Source: Rothia mucilaginosa (GTDB lineage: Bacteria; Actinomycetota; Actinomycetes; Actinomycetales; Micrococcaceae). From it: a DNA stretch of 64,000 nt. Location: positions 62,001 to 126,000 of the forward strand of contig NZ_CABFLY010000001.1 of the NCBI RefSeq assembly GCF_901875305.1. Reading direction: 5' to 3'. The notes beneath the pieces are model-generated. The model saw nothing but the letters and a program-made list of their open reading frames with translations. It made no database searches and was not told where the DNA came from. Positions 17,857-25,228 of this stretch are shown one piece after another. Position 1 is the stretch's first letter, and each line of letters begins with the position of its first letter. Position numbers and translations under genes: made by a program.

Positions 17857-17934
17857 CCTAGAACTCATGCCTGGAGCCCATGCCCAGAACTCAAGCCCAG
17901 AACTCACGCCCAGAGCCTGTGTCCGGAACCCAGC
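17857..17934. repeat. Degenerate 13-bp tandem repeat, six units
   Basis: Units: CCTAGAACTCATG, CCTGGAGCCCATG, CCCAGAACTCAAG, CCCAGAACTCACG, CCCAGAGCCTGTG, TCCGGAACCCAGC. The period is not a multiple of three and no gene crosses it. It lies directly upstream of the DUF47-pit operon. Confidence 0.8.
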
Positions 17935-18530
17935 TGCAATCATGTATTCCCAGCTATGCATATAAAGGGTTTGCGGTGCGGCGTGAAGAAACACACCAGA
18001 ACCGAGCGCTGGAACTGCGGGCCGAAAACCCGAACCAACCCGGACCGACCTAGGCTATCATGGGCTGATCCGGGCCGAGATGCAGACCTATAGAATGCAG
18101 GCCGACAACATAAAACGGTGGGGGTCGATTTCTCGACCTCCACCGGAACGTTTAGGGATGTCGGGTTGGGAGCGCCTCTCGGCGGAAGGCCGCTCGAAGC
18201 GGCTAAAGATTTGGAGCCCGGGGCTACCTATTAGCAACCCGACATCTTGTAATCATTATCTACCCGAGCCCCCGTGAGAGTCAATCGAAAATGCCCGCCG
18301 CGCGCCCTTTCGCACGCAAAGCGGAACCTGTGCCAACTCGTGAAACTAACCTCAAGATGACGGCCTCACCCCGCCCTTAACCCTAGACTCTGACAAGGGC
18401 ATTGAGCGTTCCAACAAAGCGCCTTATCGGGCCCCTATCGGCAGGGTATGAGCGCGGTGCGAACACCGGTGGCCAGCAGAGCGAGAAACCCCAGCAGAGG
18501 AGAAACCCCGGCAGAGCGAGGCACCAGCCT
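17935..18530. other. Gene-free region with a possible structured RNA
   Basis: About 600 bp between DUF47 and the next gene. It holds the inverted-repeat cluster described at 18102-18246. The rest shows no convincing frame, although CAGACCTATAGAATGC near 18084-18099 resembles a plus-strand -10 element (TATAGAAT). Confidence 0.5.
18102..18246 (+). ncRNA. Possible structured RNA (multi-hairpin element)
   Basis: Hairpin 1 pairs 18116-18128 with 18133-18145 (13 bp, one G-U, loop TTTC). An outer 11-bp stem pairs 18157-18167 (GATGTCGGGTT) with 18236-18246 and encloses three small hairpins: 18173-18184, 18188-18204 (GCCGCT/AGCGGC) and 18215-18225. CCGACA at 18102-18107 can alternatively pair with TGTCGG at 18159-18164, competing with the outer stem. 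G-U pairing in hairpin 1 favours the plus strand, and TATAGAAT at 18089-18096 could be its promoter. It does not match a riboswitch, tmRNA, RNase P or SRP RNA consensus that I know. A leader of the minus-strand DUF47-pit operon is the alternative. Confidence 0.4.
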
Positions 18531-19259
18531 CTATGCTATTCCCTCCAAATCCCACTGGGAAGCTCCCGCGGCACGCCACTGGGCGGCCACCGCCTCCAGA
18601 TCCTGCGCGTGTTGCTCCAGCTGCGCCGCCTGCCGCGGCATGCGTAGGTGACGCTCAACCGCCTCACGCTTAATCTCGTGGCTTGTTGCCACCGGGACTG
18701 TCGGCGCCGGATTACGCGAGTACCGCGCAAAATCCACTTGAATCCCCAGGGCCACAACGCGCGCGAAGGCCGCGCACCGCTCCATCGCCATATCCCAATC
18801 GCCCGTATACAGGCCGGCCAGGATCTCGTCAATCGTGTGCACAACCTCCTCGGCACCCGGCGGATCTGGCACACCCGCCACCACGTGCGAGCGGTAATCC
18901 TCCGCCATGCCCAGCTCAAAAGCGCGGCTCACCCCGCGCGGGGAGCGATGCACTGTATCCCGCAGCTGATACATGCGCCAGAGCGCTCCCGGCAGGGAAT
19001 GTGCGCTCGCGTGCGACCACAGTTCGGCGAGCATTTCGATGCCGTAGTCGTCGGTGAAGCTGACGAGCCGCTCGGTCAGCTGCGGATCCTGCCCGCGCCC
19101 GCGCATCAGTAGAATGCGGGCCGAGGCGTGGGCCGCCTCCTCGCGGGCGGCGGGGTCCATGCCGCCCTCGTGCCGTTCAAACTTCTCGGTGGTAAAGAGG
19201 ACGGGCCGGTGATGCGTGCGGCGGCGGTGCCCGCCGGTGGAAGATGCGGATGTAGACAT
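18531..19259 (-). CDS. Conserved actinobacterial hypothetical protein
   Basis: A 242-residue soluble protein. After a basic, Ser/Thr-rich start it runs FTTEKFE, then alternating helices with LWSHASAHSLPGALWRMYQL (about 95-115) and a conserved-looking AGLYTGDWDMAMERCAAFAR near 160-180. I recall relatives in Micrococcales and Streptomyces that are often mislabelled RNA polymerase beta subunit; nothing here resembles RpoB. The ATG at 19259 is chosen because residues encoded further upstream are low-complexity; no clear ribosome binding site is seen. Function unknown. Confidence 0.7.
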   Translation of the reverse strand: MSTSASSTGGHRRRTHHRPVLFTTEKFERHEGGMDPAAREEAAHASARILLMRGRGQDPQLTERLVSFTDDYGIEMLAELWSHASAHSLPGALWRMYQLRDTVHRSPRGVSRAFELGMAEDYRSHVVAGVPDPPGAEEVVHTIDEILAGLYTGDWDMAMERCAAFARVVALGIQVDFARYSRNPAPTVPVATSHEIKREAVERHLRMPRQAAQLEQHAQDLEAVAAQWRAAGASQWDLEGIA

Positions 19260-19392
19260 AGGATTACCCAGTGTACCCCTGCGGCGGCTCCGCGTATTTT
19301 CGCCCGCCGTGCCGCGTCCTGCCCCGTTTCGGAGGTGAGTGCTGTAGTGTATAGTAGTTTTTATCTGCATGCTGTATAGCTATGCGGAAAGA

Positions 19393-19465
19393 GCGCCTTT
19401 AGCTCAGTCGGTAGAGCTACGGACTTTTAATCCGCAGGTCGTGGGTTCGAGCCCCACAGGGCGCA
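19393..19465 (+). tRNA. tRNA-Lys (TTT)
   Basis: A 73-nt cloverleaf. Acceptor stem GCGCCTT/AGGGCGC, anticodon loop CTTTTAA with anticodon TTT, T-arm GTGGGTTCGAGCCCCAC. CCA is not encoded. A terminator follows at once. Confidence 0.97.
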
Positions 19466-19472
19466 CCGAACG

Positions 19473-19511
19473 ACCCGTCGCCTCCCGCTTAGCGGGGGTC
19501 GGCGGGTTTTT
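19473..19511 (+). terminator. Terminator after tRNA-Lys
   Basis: The arm beginning CCCGTCGCCTCCCGC pairs with GCGGGGGTCGGCGGG, followed by TTTTT. Confidence 0.85.
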
Positions 19512-19561
19512 GCGTCGTTATTGGTTCTGCTGCTCAAGAGATCAAGAGATGAGGAGACCCC

Positions 19562-20071
19562 GTGAGCGTCACCATTAAGAACCCTGAAGAAATCACGATT
19601 CTGGCCACCGGCGGCACAATCGATAAGTTCTACTCCGTTGCCGGCACGATGGATATCGGCGAACCTGCCGCTAAGAATCTGCTCGATCGCGTCATTACCG
19701 ATGTGCGTTTCGACATCCGTCCGCTCATTGGCAAGGACAGCCTAGACATGACTGACGAGGACCGCGCCGAGCTGACCGAGGCCCTGGACGCCGTCACCAA
19801 CACCCAGGTGCTCATCACCCACGGCACCGACACCATGCCCGAAACCGCCCGCTACCTGCTCGAGCATGCGCAGCTGGGTGAGAAGGTCGTGGTGCTGACC
19901 GGCGCGATGCAGCCGGCCGTCATGGGGCACTCCGATGCCGGTTTCAACCTGGGTGCTGCAATCGCCGCCCTGAACCTGCTGGACCCGGGCGTGTACATCA
20001 GCATGAGCGGCCGTATCTTCCCGGCTAAGAGTGTGCGCAAGGACCGTTCCCGAGGCATTTTTGAAGGCTAG
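19562..20071 (+). CDS. Single-domain asparaginase-like protein
   Basis: A 169-residue protein matching only the N-terminal, catalytic domain of L-asparaginases, which are usually about 330 residues. The catalytic threonines are present: TGGTID (16-21) and HGTDTM (87-92); TGAMQP (113-118) also fits. The second domain, which completes the active site of the dimer in the long enzymes, is missing, and the frame stops cleanly after KDRSRGIFEG. Short stand-alone members are known, so this may be complete rather than truncated. The GTG/ATG-like start at 19562 follows a GAGGAGACC ribosome binding site. The next gene overlaps its end. Confidence 0.82.
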   Translation: MSVTIKNPEEITILATGGTIDKFYSVAGTMDIGEPAAKNLLDRVITDVRFDIRPLIGKDSLDMTDEDRAELTEALDAVTNTQVLITHGTDTMPETARYLLEHAQLGEKVVVLTGAMQPAVMGHSDAGFNLGAAIAALNLLDPGVYISMSGRIFPAKSVRKDRSRGIFEG

Positions 20072-20678
20072 TACGCCCGAGCCGGCATCGTCGTCTGGAC
20101 CGGCACAGTTGCCGGAGGAACGCAGACGACGCTCCGTCATGCGGGGGCCCCGCGGTCCGGAACTTTTCGAGCCTGTGGAGGCCCCCGCTGTGGAGCTCTG
20201 GGATCTTGGCACTAGCAAACCCCTGCCGGTCAAGGCGCTCTACGCGGTGCGCATCGTACTGCTTATCGCCCCTGCGCTCGGCATGGTGTACTTCTTCATG
20301 CGGGTGGCCCTCTTCCCCGTGGGCGCCGTTCCGCTCGTGTACCTGGTTGTACACGGTTGGTTGGCGACCATCTACCGCGCCGACCGCTCCGTCATGCTGA
20401 TTTACTGGGGCAACGCCGTCTCGGCGCTCCTGGCCGCGGCGATGAGTGTCTTCTTCGGGTACCTGCTATTCGCCCTGCACGGACCGGATGCGCTTTTTAG
20501 GCACTTCGGGGTGTTCTACGCGGGAGCGCTATTGACGGTCATGGGTTCGTTCGTGCTGGAGTTTCTCTTCTCGCTGTTCTACGTGGTGGTTCTGCGCCGA
20601 GTCATTAGCCGTGATGAGGTTTTCCGCCGCGGGTCGCTCGCAGAGAACACCCCGCTCTCTGGGAATATCGGCGATTAA
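20061..20678 (+). CDS. Membrane protein of unknown function (cluster gene 1)
   Basis: About 205 residues with four hydrophobic helices (VRIVLLIAPALGMVYFFMRV, VPLVYLVVHGWLA, AVSALLAAAMSVFFGYLLF, FVLEFLFSLFYVVVL) and a polar, Pro/Glu-rich N-terminal tail. The start is uncertain. A TTG at 20061 has GAGG five bases upstream and overlaps the asparaginase-like gene by 11 bp. An ATG at 20139 has no ribosome binding site at proper spacing. It is the first of five consecutive plus-strand membrane proteins that share a layout (polar tail, then three or four helices) but little obvious sequence. Confidence 0.7.
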   Translation: MKASTPEPASSSGPAQLPEERRRRSVMRGPRGPELFEPVEAPAVELWDLGTSKPLPVKALYAVRIVLLIAPALGMVYFFMRVALFPVGAVPLVYLVVHGWLATIYRADRSVMLIYWGNAVSALLAAAMSVFFGYLLFALHGPDALFRHFGVFYAGALLTVMGSFVLEFLFSLFYVVVLRRVISRDEVFRRGSLAENTPLSGNIGD

Positions 20679-20815
20679 GAGGACGCCACCCATCGGCGCG
20701 TTGTGTGCGTCTCTGCGGACACCGTCCGTCACCCTTTTTCACGGCCGGGAAGCCTTCAACTACGCATGATACGGTAGAGGCGTAAACCGTCGTCCACGCC
20801 GTCAGGAGGAGATTT

Positions 20816-21622
20816 ATGGGTACCCCGGACCGGACCACAGATGGTTCCGCACCGTCCGTCGGAACTCCGGATAGCACCGCCGTGCGAACCCGGTATCAGG
20901 CGCCCATCCGTAACCTGCGGCCCGCCTCCCCGGAGGTGAGCGCCCCCTCCACCGCGATGCACCGCGCTGTTCCCGTGAATGCCGTGCAGATTACCCCCGC
21001 GGAGGATGTGCCCCGGCCTGCCTCGCACGTCGTGCAGGCTCCGGCTACTTCCCTCAACCCGGTGGTGGCTCCGGCCGTGCTTCCGGCGTTCCTTCGCACC
21101 TACTCCCATGAAGAGCTCAAGAAACGCCAGAGTCAGCTACGGAAGAACCTGCTGGTGCGCATCGCTATTCTGAGTGTTCTGGGCCTGACGGAGGGCCTCA
21201 TCATCGCCCAGTACACGCAACCGCTGGCGATTTGCTTCTGGCTGATTGCGGCCCTGTATATCATCGTTCAGGCCTGGCCGCTTTTGCGCCCGCCGAACGA
21301 CGTCGCCGACACCTCTGTGTACAGTATTTGGGCGATTTGCTCCCTGATTGGGTATATCTGCGTGGGGCTGGTGCTTTCGCCCATCACGTTCCTGCTCCTC
21401 ATGCTGGACTGGGCGGGCGTCTCCATGGGCTTTGACCCGATGGTGGTGCTCTGTTGCCTGGGCCTGGTGTGGGTGAGCGAGATTGGCCTGTCCCTACTGA
21501 CGATTTATCGTTTCAACGAGTTGAGGACCGCGCTCACGCATCCCGCCGCGCAGGGTAAGGTTGATGAATCTGACGTATCTGAAGATTCAGGTGCGGGTGA
21601 GGAGCCCAACCCTTCCGACTAG
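20816..21622 (+). CDS. Membrane protein of unknown function (cluster gene 2)
   Basis: 268 residues. An ATG with a strong AGGAGGA ribosome binding site. Residues 1-95 are polar and Pro/Ala/Thr-rich, with no signal peptide. Four hydrophobic helices follow (LVRIAILSVLGLTEGLII, LAICFWLIAALYIIVQAW, SIWAICSLIGYICVGLVLS, VVLCCLGLVWVSEIGLSLL), then a short acidic tail ending DSGAGEEPNPSD. No known domain is recognised. The long disordered N-terminus on the cytoplasmic side is shared with its neighbours. Confidence 0.8.
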   Translation: MGTPDRTTDGSAPSVGTPDSTAVRTRYQAPIRNLRPASPEVSAPSTAMHRAVPVNAVQITPAEDVPRPASHVVQAPATSLNPVVAPAVLPAFLRTYSHEELKKRQSQLRKNLLVRIAILSVLGLTEGLIIAQYTQPLAICFWLIAALYIIVQAWPLLRPPNDVADTSVYSIWAICSLIGYICVGLVLSPITFLLLMLDWAGVSMGFDPMVVLCCLGLVWVSEIGLSLLTIYRFNELRTALTHPAAQGKVDESDVSEDSGAGEEPNPSD

Positions 21623-21781
21623 CTAACCCTTCCGATGAGGATTCCGCCGGAACACCCCGGCCGATGCACATCAGCTCACCGAACACACCGCATTTCACCA
21701 CATCATACGTACTCTGTTCGCACCCGCCCGGCTCATCAGCCTTCGTGTATCGTGGCGCGCAGACCCTCGAAAGATCCAACC

Positions 21782-22396
21782 ATGTCTACCCCCGAATCCG
21801 TACCGCTTCCCGCGGCTGTAGCTTCTCCCGAGGCATCCGCGAAATCCTCACGATCCAAACCGCCGACCCCGAACCTTGTGTCGGTTGCCGGTTGGGTGCT
21901 CCTGGCTATTTCTGCGGGCTGGGTGGCGCTACTGGTGTACACCACCGTGTCGCTGACGACGACCCATCTTCCGCGCCTGTCCACTTGGCATTCTTCCACC
22001 CTTGTGGAGGCGCAGGCCTACTACCCGGTGCTCTTCCTGATGTTGTGCACCCTCGGAAATGTGGTGCTACACAGTTTCTGTACGGTGGCGTTCATTCGCG
22101 GCTACCGTTGGGCCGCGGTGGTGCTTTCGGTGTCTTTGGTGATGGGTATTATCTCGGCGATGCTGATTATGTTGAGCGTGGGCGCTATGCTTGCCACGCT
22201 GAACGGTGCGCCCAGCCAGGAGGTTGAGTTCCTGCTGAGTAACTCATCGCCCTTGTATGCGCCCGTGTATATTGCCGGGGTGTACTTGGTGGTGTGTGTT
22301 ATTGCGTTGGGGTTGGTGTGGTCGCGCCAGTCGCGTGCCTATATGGCGGCCCGTAGCTCGTGGCGCTTGAGTCGCCGCAAGGATTACCTGCTCTAA
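21782..22396 (+). CDS. Membrane protein of unknown function (cluster gene 3)
   Basis: 204 residues. The ATG at 21782 is preferred (GAAAG upstream, and the residues MSTPESVPLP match the style of the neighbours' N-termini); the frame is open upstream to 21635 but that part is low-complexity. Four helices are visible: VAGWVLLAISAGWVALLVYT, PVLFLMLCTLGNVVLHSFC, WAAVVLSVSLVMGIISAMLI and APVYIAGVYLVVCVIALGLV. The tail is basic (RSSWRLSRRKDYLL). No family is recognised. Confidence 0.75.
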   Translation: MSTPESVPLPAAVASPEASAKSSRSKPPTPNLVSVAGWVLLAISAGWVALLVYTTVSLTTTHLPRLSTWHSSTLVEAQAYYPVLFLMLCTLGNVVLHSFCTVAFIRGYRWAAVVLSVSLVMGIISAMLIMLSVGAMLATLNGAPSQEVEFLLSNSSPLYAPVYIAGVYLVVCVIALGLVWSRQSRAYMAARSSWRLSRRKDYLL

Positions 22397-22458
22397 CCCC
22401 GGCCGCGGGCTTGCGGTTCATCGATAATTTATTCACAACCACCGATAAGGATGACCCC

Positions 22459-23574
22459 GTGTACCCTACTTCCGACCCTGCACACGAGTCACAAACCCGC
22501 ACCGACCCCGATGACGGCGAAGAACAGATTGAGCCGGTGCAGAAGACTTCGGTGCTCATCAATATTTCCTTCTGCCTGGGCGTGGGGCTCATGCTCGTGT
22601 ACGCGGGTTTGGATGCGCACCAGGCCCTCGCCTCTGCCGGACACGGCTGGGATATCGTGTCAATTTTCACCATTGCCGTGCCTCGCCTCCTGAGCGGAAC
22701 CATCTGGGTGGAACTGATCATCCTGTGCTTCCTGGCGGTCATGTGCACGGGTAGCAGAGGCGCACGTCAGACGCTGATGCTCTACGCGGCCGTCTGCTGC
22801 CTGAGCGGTATGCTCATCACCGCGGGCTCTTTCGACCTGGCCGGCTTTTTCTTTCCGGCTTTCACCGCGCTGAACCCCGCGACGAGCCCGGCTACCGCCT
22901 CCCTGACTGTGACGAAGGTGCTGGTCATCATCGTGGGTGTTGGGGCCGCACTTTTCATTTTTCTGCTGGGCCTTGTCTCTACCCGGGATGAGGAGGGCGT
23001 CCTGTCTGAGGAGCCTCCGGCATCCGCGGCGGAGAGCATGGAAAACGTGGCTGGGGCCGACGAAGAGACGGGCATGACCATCGAGGAGAGGCAAGCCGCC
23101 CATTACCTGGAAATGCTCCGGCTGATTGACGAGGAGGAACGGGTAACTCGCACTCCCGCCGAGCAGCGAATCCTCGACCTTCGCGCGAAGATGGCGGTGA
23201 CGGAAAACCCCCTGGAGAAGCAACGTCTGGAGGGCGAGATTCTGCTGACGCTCCGCGCCGAGCGCGCCGGTCTAGAACCTTACGACGGTGAGCTCGACGG
23301 TGACGAACCGGTCGACGGCGAGCTGTTCGATGACGAGCCGGTCGATGAGGAGAACGTCCTCAGCCATCAGAATGCAGATACAGAAACACGTGCTCGCCTG
23401 GAAGAGGCGCAGGCACATCGGAAAGAGCAGGATGCCGACCGACGGGCTGAAGAGGCCGTCGCCCAGCAGTACAAGACGACCCGCCGTAAGGCTGCACGAA
23501 AGAAGCCTCGCAAAGAACAGCGCGGCTATAAGGACACCTCCGTGTATACCGAGGAAGGCTACCGCCTCAACTAG
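22459..23574 (+). CDS. Membrane protein with charged C-terminal coiled coil (cluster gene 4)
   Basis: 371 residues. A GTG start at 22459 has an AAGGA ribosome binding site 7 bases upstream; upstream in-frame codons overlap the previous gene. Four helices occupy residues 30-180 (ISFCLGVGLMLVYAGLD, VELIILCFLAVMC, LYAAVCCLSGMLITAG, VLVIIVGVGAALFIFLLGLV). The remaining 190 residues are cytoplasmic, strongly charged and helical (EEERVTRTPAEQRILDLRAK), with an acidic repeat (GDEPVDGELFDDEPVDEE) and a Lys/Arg-rich end. It is the only member of the cluster with a large soluble domain. Confidence 0.78.
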   Translation: MYPTSDPAHESQTRTDPDDGEEQIEPVQKTSVLINISFCLGVGLMLVYAGLDAHQALASAGHGWDIVSIFTIAVPRLLSGTIWVELIILCFLAVMCTGSRGARQTLMLYAAVCCLSGMLITAGSFDLAGFFFPAFTALNPATSPATASLTVTKVLVIIVGVGAALFIFLLGLVSTRDEEGVLSEEPPASAAESMENVAGADEETGMTIEERQAAHYLEMLRLIDEEERVTRTPAEQRILDLRAKMAVTENPLEKQRLEGEILLTLRAERAGLEPYDGELDGDEPVDGELFDDEPVDEENVLSHQNADTETRARLEEAQAHRKEQDADRRAEEAVAQQYKTTRRKAARKKPRKEQRGYKDTSVYTEEGYRLN

Positions 23575-23664
23575 TGGTGCGTCTCGCTCCTAAACAATCC
23601 TCCAAACAGACTATTCGGTTCTCTGTCAGCGGGATGGAGGACATAGAAAGGACAAACACACACG

Positions 23665-24183
23665 ATGTCAGAATACGCGCCCCCGGGGCAGGCCCCTCGT
23701 TACCAGGAGAAGCGCAAACGACACAGCAATCGCCCCGTCGCCCTCATTGGGGTGACGGTGTGCATCGTAATGGTGATTGTGTTCAATGCCGCGAAGGTTA
23801 CCATGGGCGCTCTCGAGAACAATCACACTTCCCTGAGCTATGAAGCTATATCGGATGTTGCTGTCCCCGCTCTGTTGCAGGGAGCCCTCATGGATGCGCT
23901 AAACCTTATTGTCCTCTGGAAACTCTGGCAGAGGCGCCGCTGGGCGCACGGCTTTGCCATTCTCATAGGTATCGTGGGTTTGCTTTACGGCATCTTCATC
24001 TTCATGGGTGCCGCCGAGTACTACAACTCTGCCAATATTGGGGCGATGGGCGCCGCTGAGTATCTGAAGCTCGTGTTCATCGTTGCGCTGGCAAACGCAC
24101 CCACCGTCTGCTACCTCGTTATGACGGTGCTACTGTTTACGCCCAGCCTGTTGCGGCGTACATACGCCAACGAAATGTACTAA
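23665..24183 (+). CDS. Membrane protein of unknown function (cluster gene 5)
   Basis: 172 residues. A polar start (MSEYAPPGQAPRYQEKRKR) and four helices: VALIGVTVCIVMVIVFNA, ALLQGALMDALNLIVLW, FAILIGIVGLLYGIFIFMG and YLKLVFIVALANAPTVCYLV. AAAGGA lies 14 bases before the ATG, which is rather far. It is the last gene of the five-gene cluster; a strong terminator follows its stop. Function unknown. Confidence 0.75.
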   Translation: MSEYAPPGQAPRYQEKRKRHSNRPVALIGVTVCIVMVIVFNAAKVTMGALENNHTSLSYEAISDVAVPALLQGALMDALNLIVLWKLWQRRRWAHGFAILIGIVGLLYGIFIFMGAAEYYNSANIGAMGAAEYLKLVFIVALANAPTVCYLVMTVLLFTPSLLRRTYANEMY

Positions 24184-24187
24184 AAAT

Positions 24188-24228
24188 CTGAGGGGTGGGG
24201 ATGTCAGAACGACCTCCCCACCCCTCAG
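24188..24228. terminator. Bidirectional terminator between the membrane cluster and dedA
   Basis: A 14-bp perfect stem (24188-24201 with 24215-24228, arm CTGAGGGGTGGGGA) lies between converging genes and has AAAAAT on its left side, which gives a T-run on the minus strand. Confidence 0.85.
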
Positions 24229-24274
24229 AGCGTACCGGCGGATCCCCGTATCGTGCGGGGTATCCCTTAAACGG

Positions 24275-24931
24275 TTACTCAGCGGATTCGCGCTTAGCCT
24301 TCGAACGGCCGCGCAGGTACTCGATAAAGACCGGCACCACAGAAACCACCACAATAATCACGGCAATGTACTCGATGTTGTTGTGCACGAACGGAATACC
24401 GCCCAGCAACACACCGGCCACACCAATCACACCAATCCACGCAATAGCGCCGACAGCGTTCCACAGGTGGAACCTCTTACGGTCGTACGAAGAAATACCG
24501 GCCGCCAGCGAAACGAAGGTACGCACAATCGGCACGAAACGACCCAGAACCAGAGCCAAGCTACCGCGCTCACGGAAGAACTTCTCCGTGGTGTGCAGGT
24601 TCTTCGTGCTCAGAATCTTCGCGTCATCCTTGAAGATGTTGCGGCCGTAGCGGGCACCAATCTGATAACCCACCTCAGCGCCAGCCATCGCCACAATCAC
24701 CAGCACGGGGAACGCAACCCACAGCGACAGACCCATCTGCTGGTGCAGCATGCCCAGCGCAAAAACCAGGGAGTCACCCGGAAGAACCGGGAACAGTACA
24801 CCCGACTCAATGAAAACAATGATCGCCGAAACAACCAGAACCCAGGGGCCGGTGTCGAGCAGGAACTGTTCAAGGTTAAGACCCAGCAACGCAACCGGAA
24901 GCTGCGCGAGGGCGGCGGCAAGAAAAGTCAT
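24275..24931 (-). CDS. DedA/SNARE-associated (VTT) family membrane protein
   Basis: A 218-residue polytopic protein. The family signature is clear: ESGVLFPVLPGDSLVFALG near 43-61, GYQIGARYGRNIF near 96-108, and FFRERGSLALVLGRFVPIVRTFVSLAAG near 125-155 with the conserved FxRxxPxxR-type pattern. The C-terminal helices are followed by a basic tail (YLRGRSKAKRESAE). DedA proteins help membrane homeostasis, and some flip undecaprenyl phosphate or other phospholipids. The exact substrate is unknown. Confidence 0.92.
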   Translation of the reverse strand: MTFLAAALAQLPVALLGLNLEQFLLDTGPWVLVVSAIIVFIESGVLFPVLPGDSLVFALGMLHQQMGLSLWVAFPVLVIVAMAGAEVGYQIGARYGRNIFKDDAKILSTKNLHTTEKFFRERGSLALVLGRFVPIVRTFVSLAAGISSYDRKRFHLWNAVGAIAWIGVIGVAGVLLGGIPFVHNNIEYIAVIIVVVSVVPVFIEYLRGRSKAKRESAE

Positions 24932-25228
24932 GAAAAATCCTGAACTGTGAGTGGACCGCGCGCACGGATCGGCGGCGGGGTAACACCAGCATAGAGAACG
25001 TGCCTATGGTGAACATAGTGCAAAACTATGCGGAGGCTGTGTAGCACAGAGACAATTCTACCGGGGTTTAGCCCGGACGCGCGGGTGAGCGAGGCGTAAA
25101 TCTCCGGGCCCGAGAACGAAACGGCGCGCAGTAACCGGCTCCGAAGCCGGGGAGCGCCGGGTGTGACATGATGGGAAGACAACGCGTCGGCACGCTCGCC
25201 CGCAAACCACCCACCGTCGGAGAAAACC

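Noticed and set aside
17857..17934. CRISPR array
   Set aside because: Repeats are 13 bp, contiguous and degenerate, with no spacers and no cas genes.
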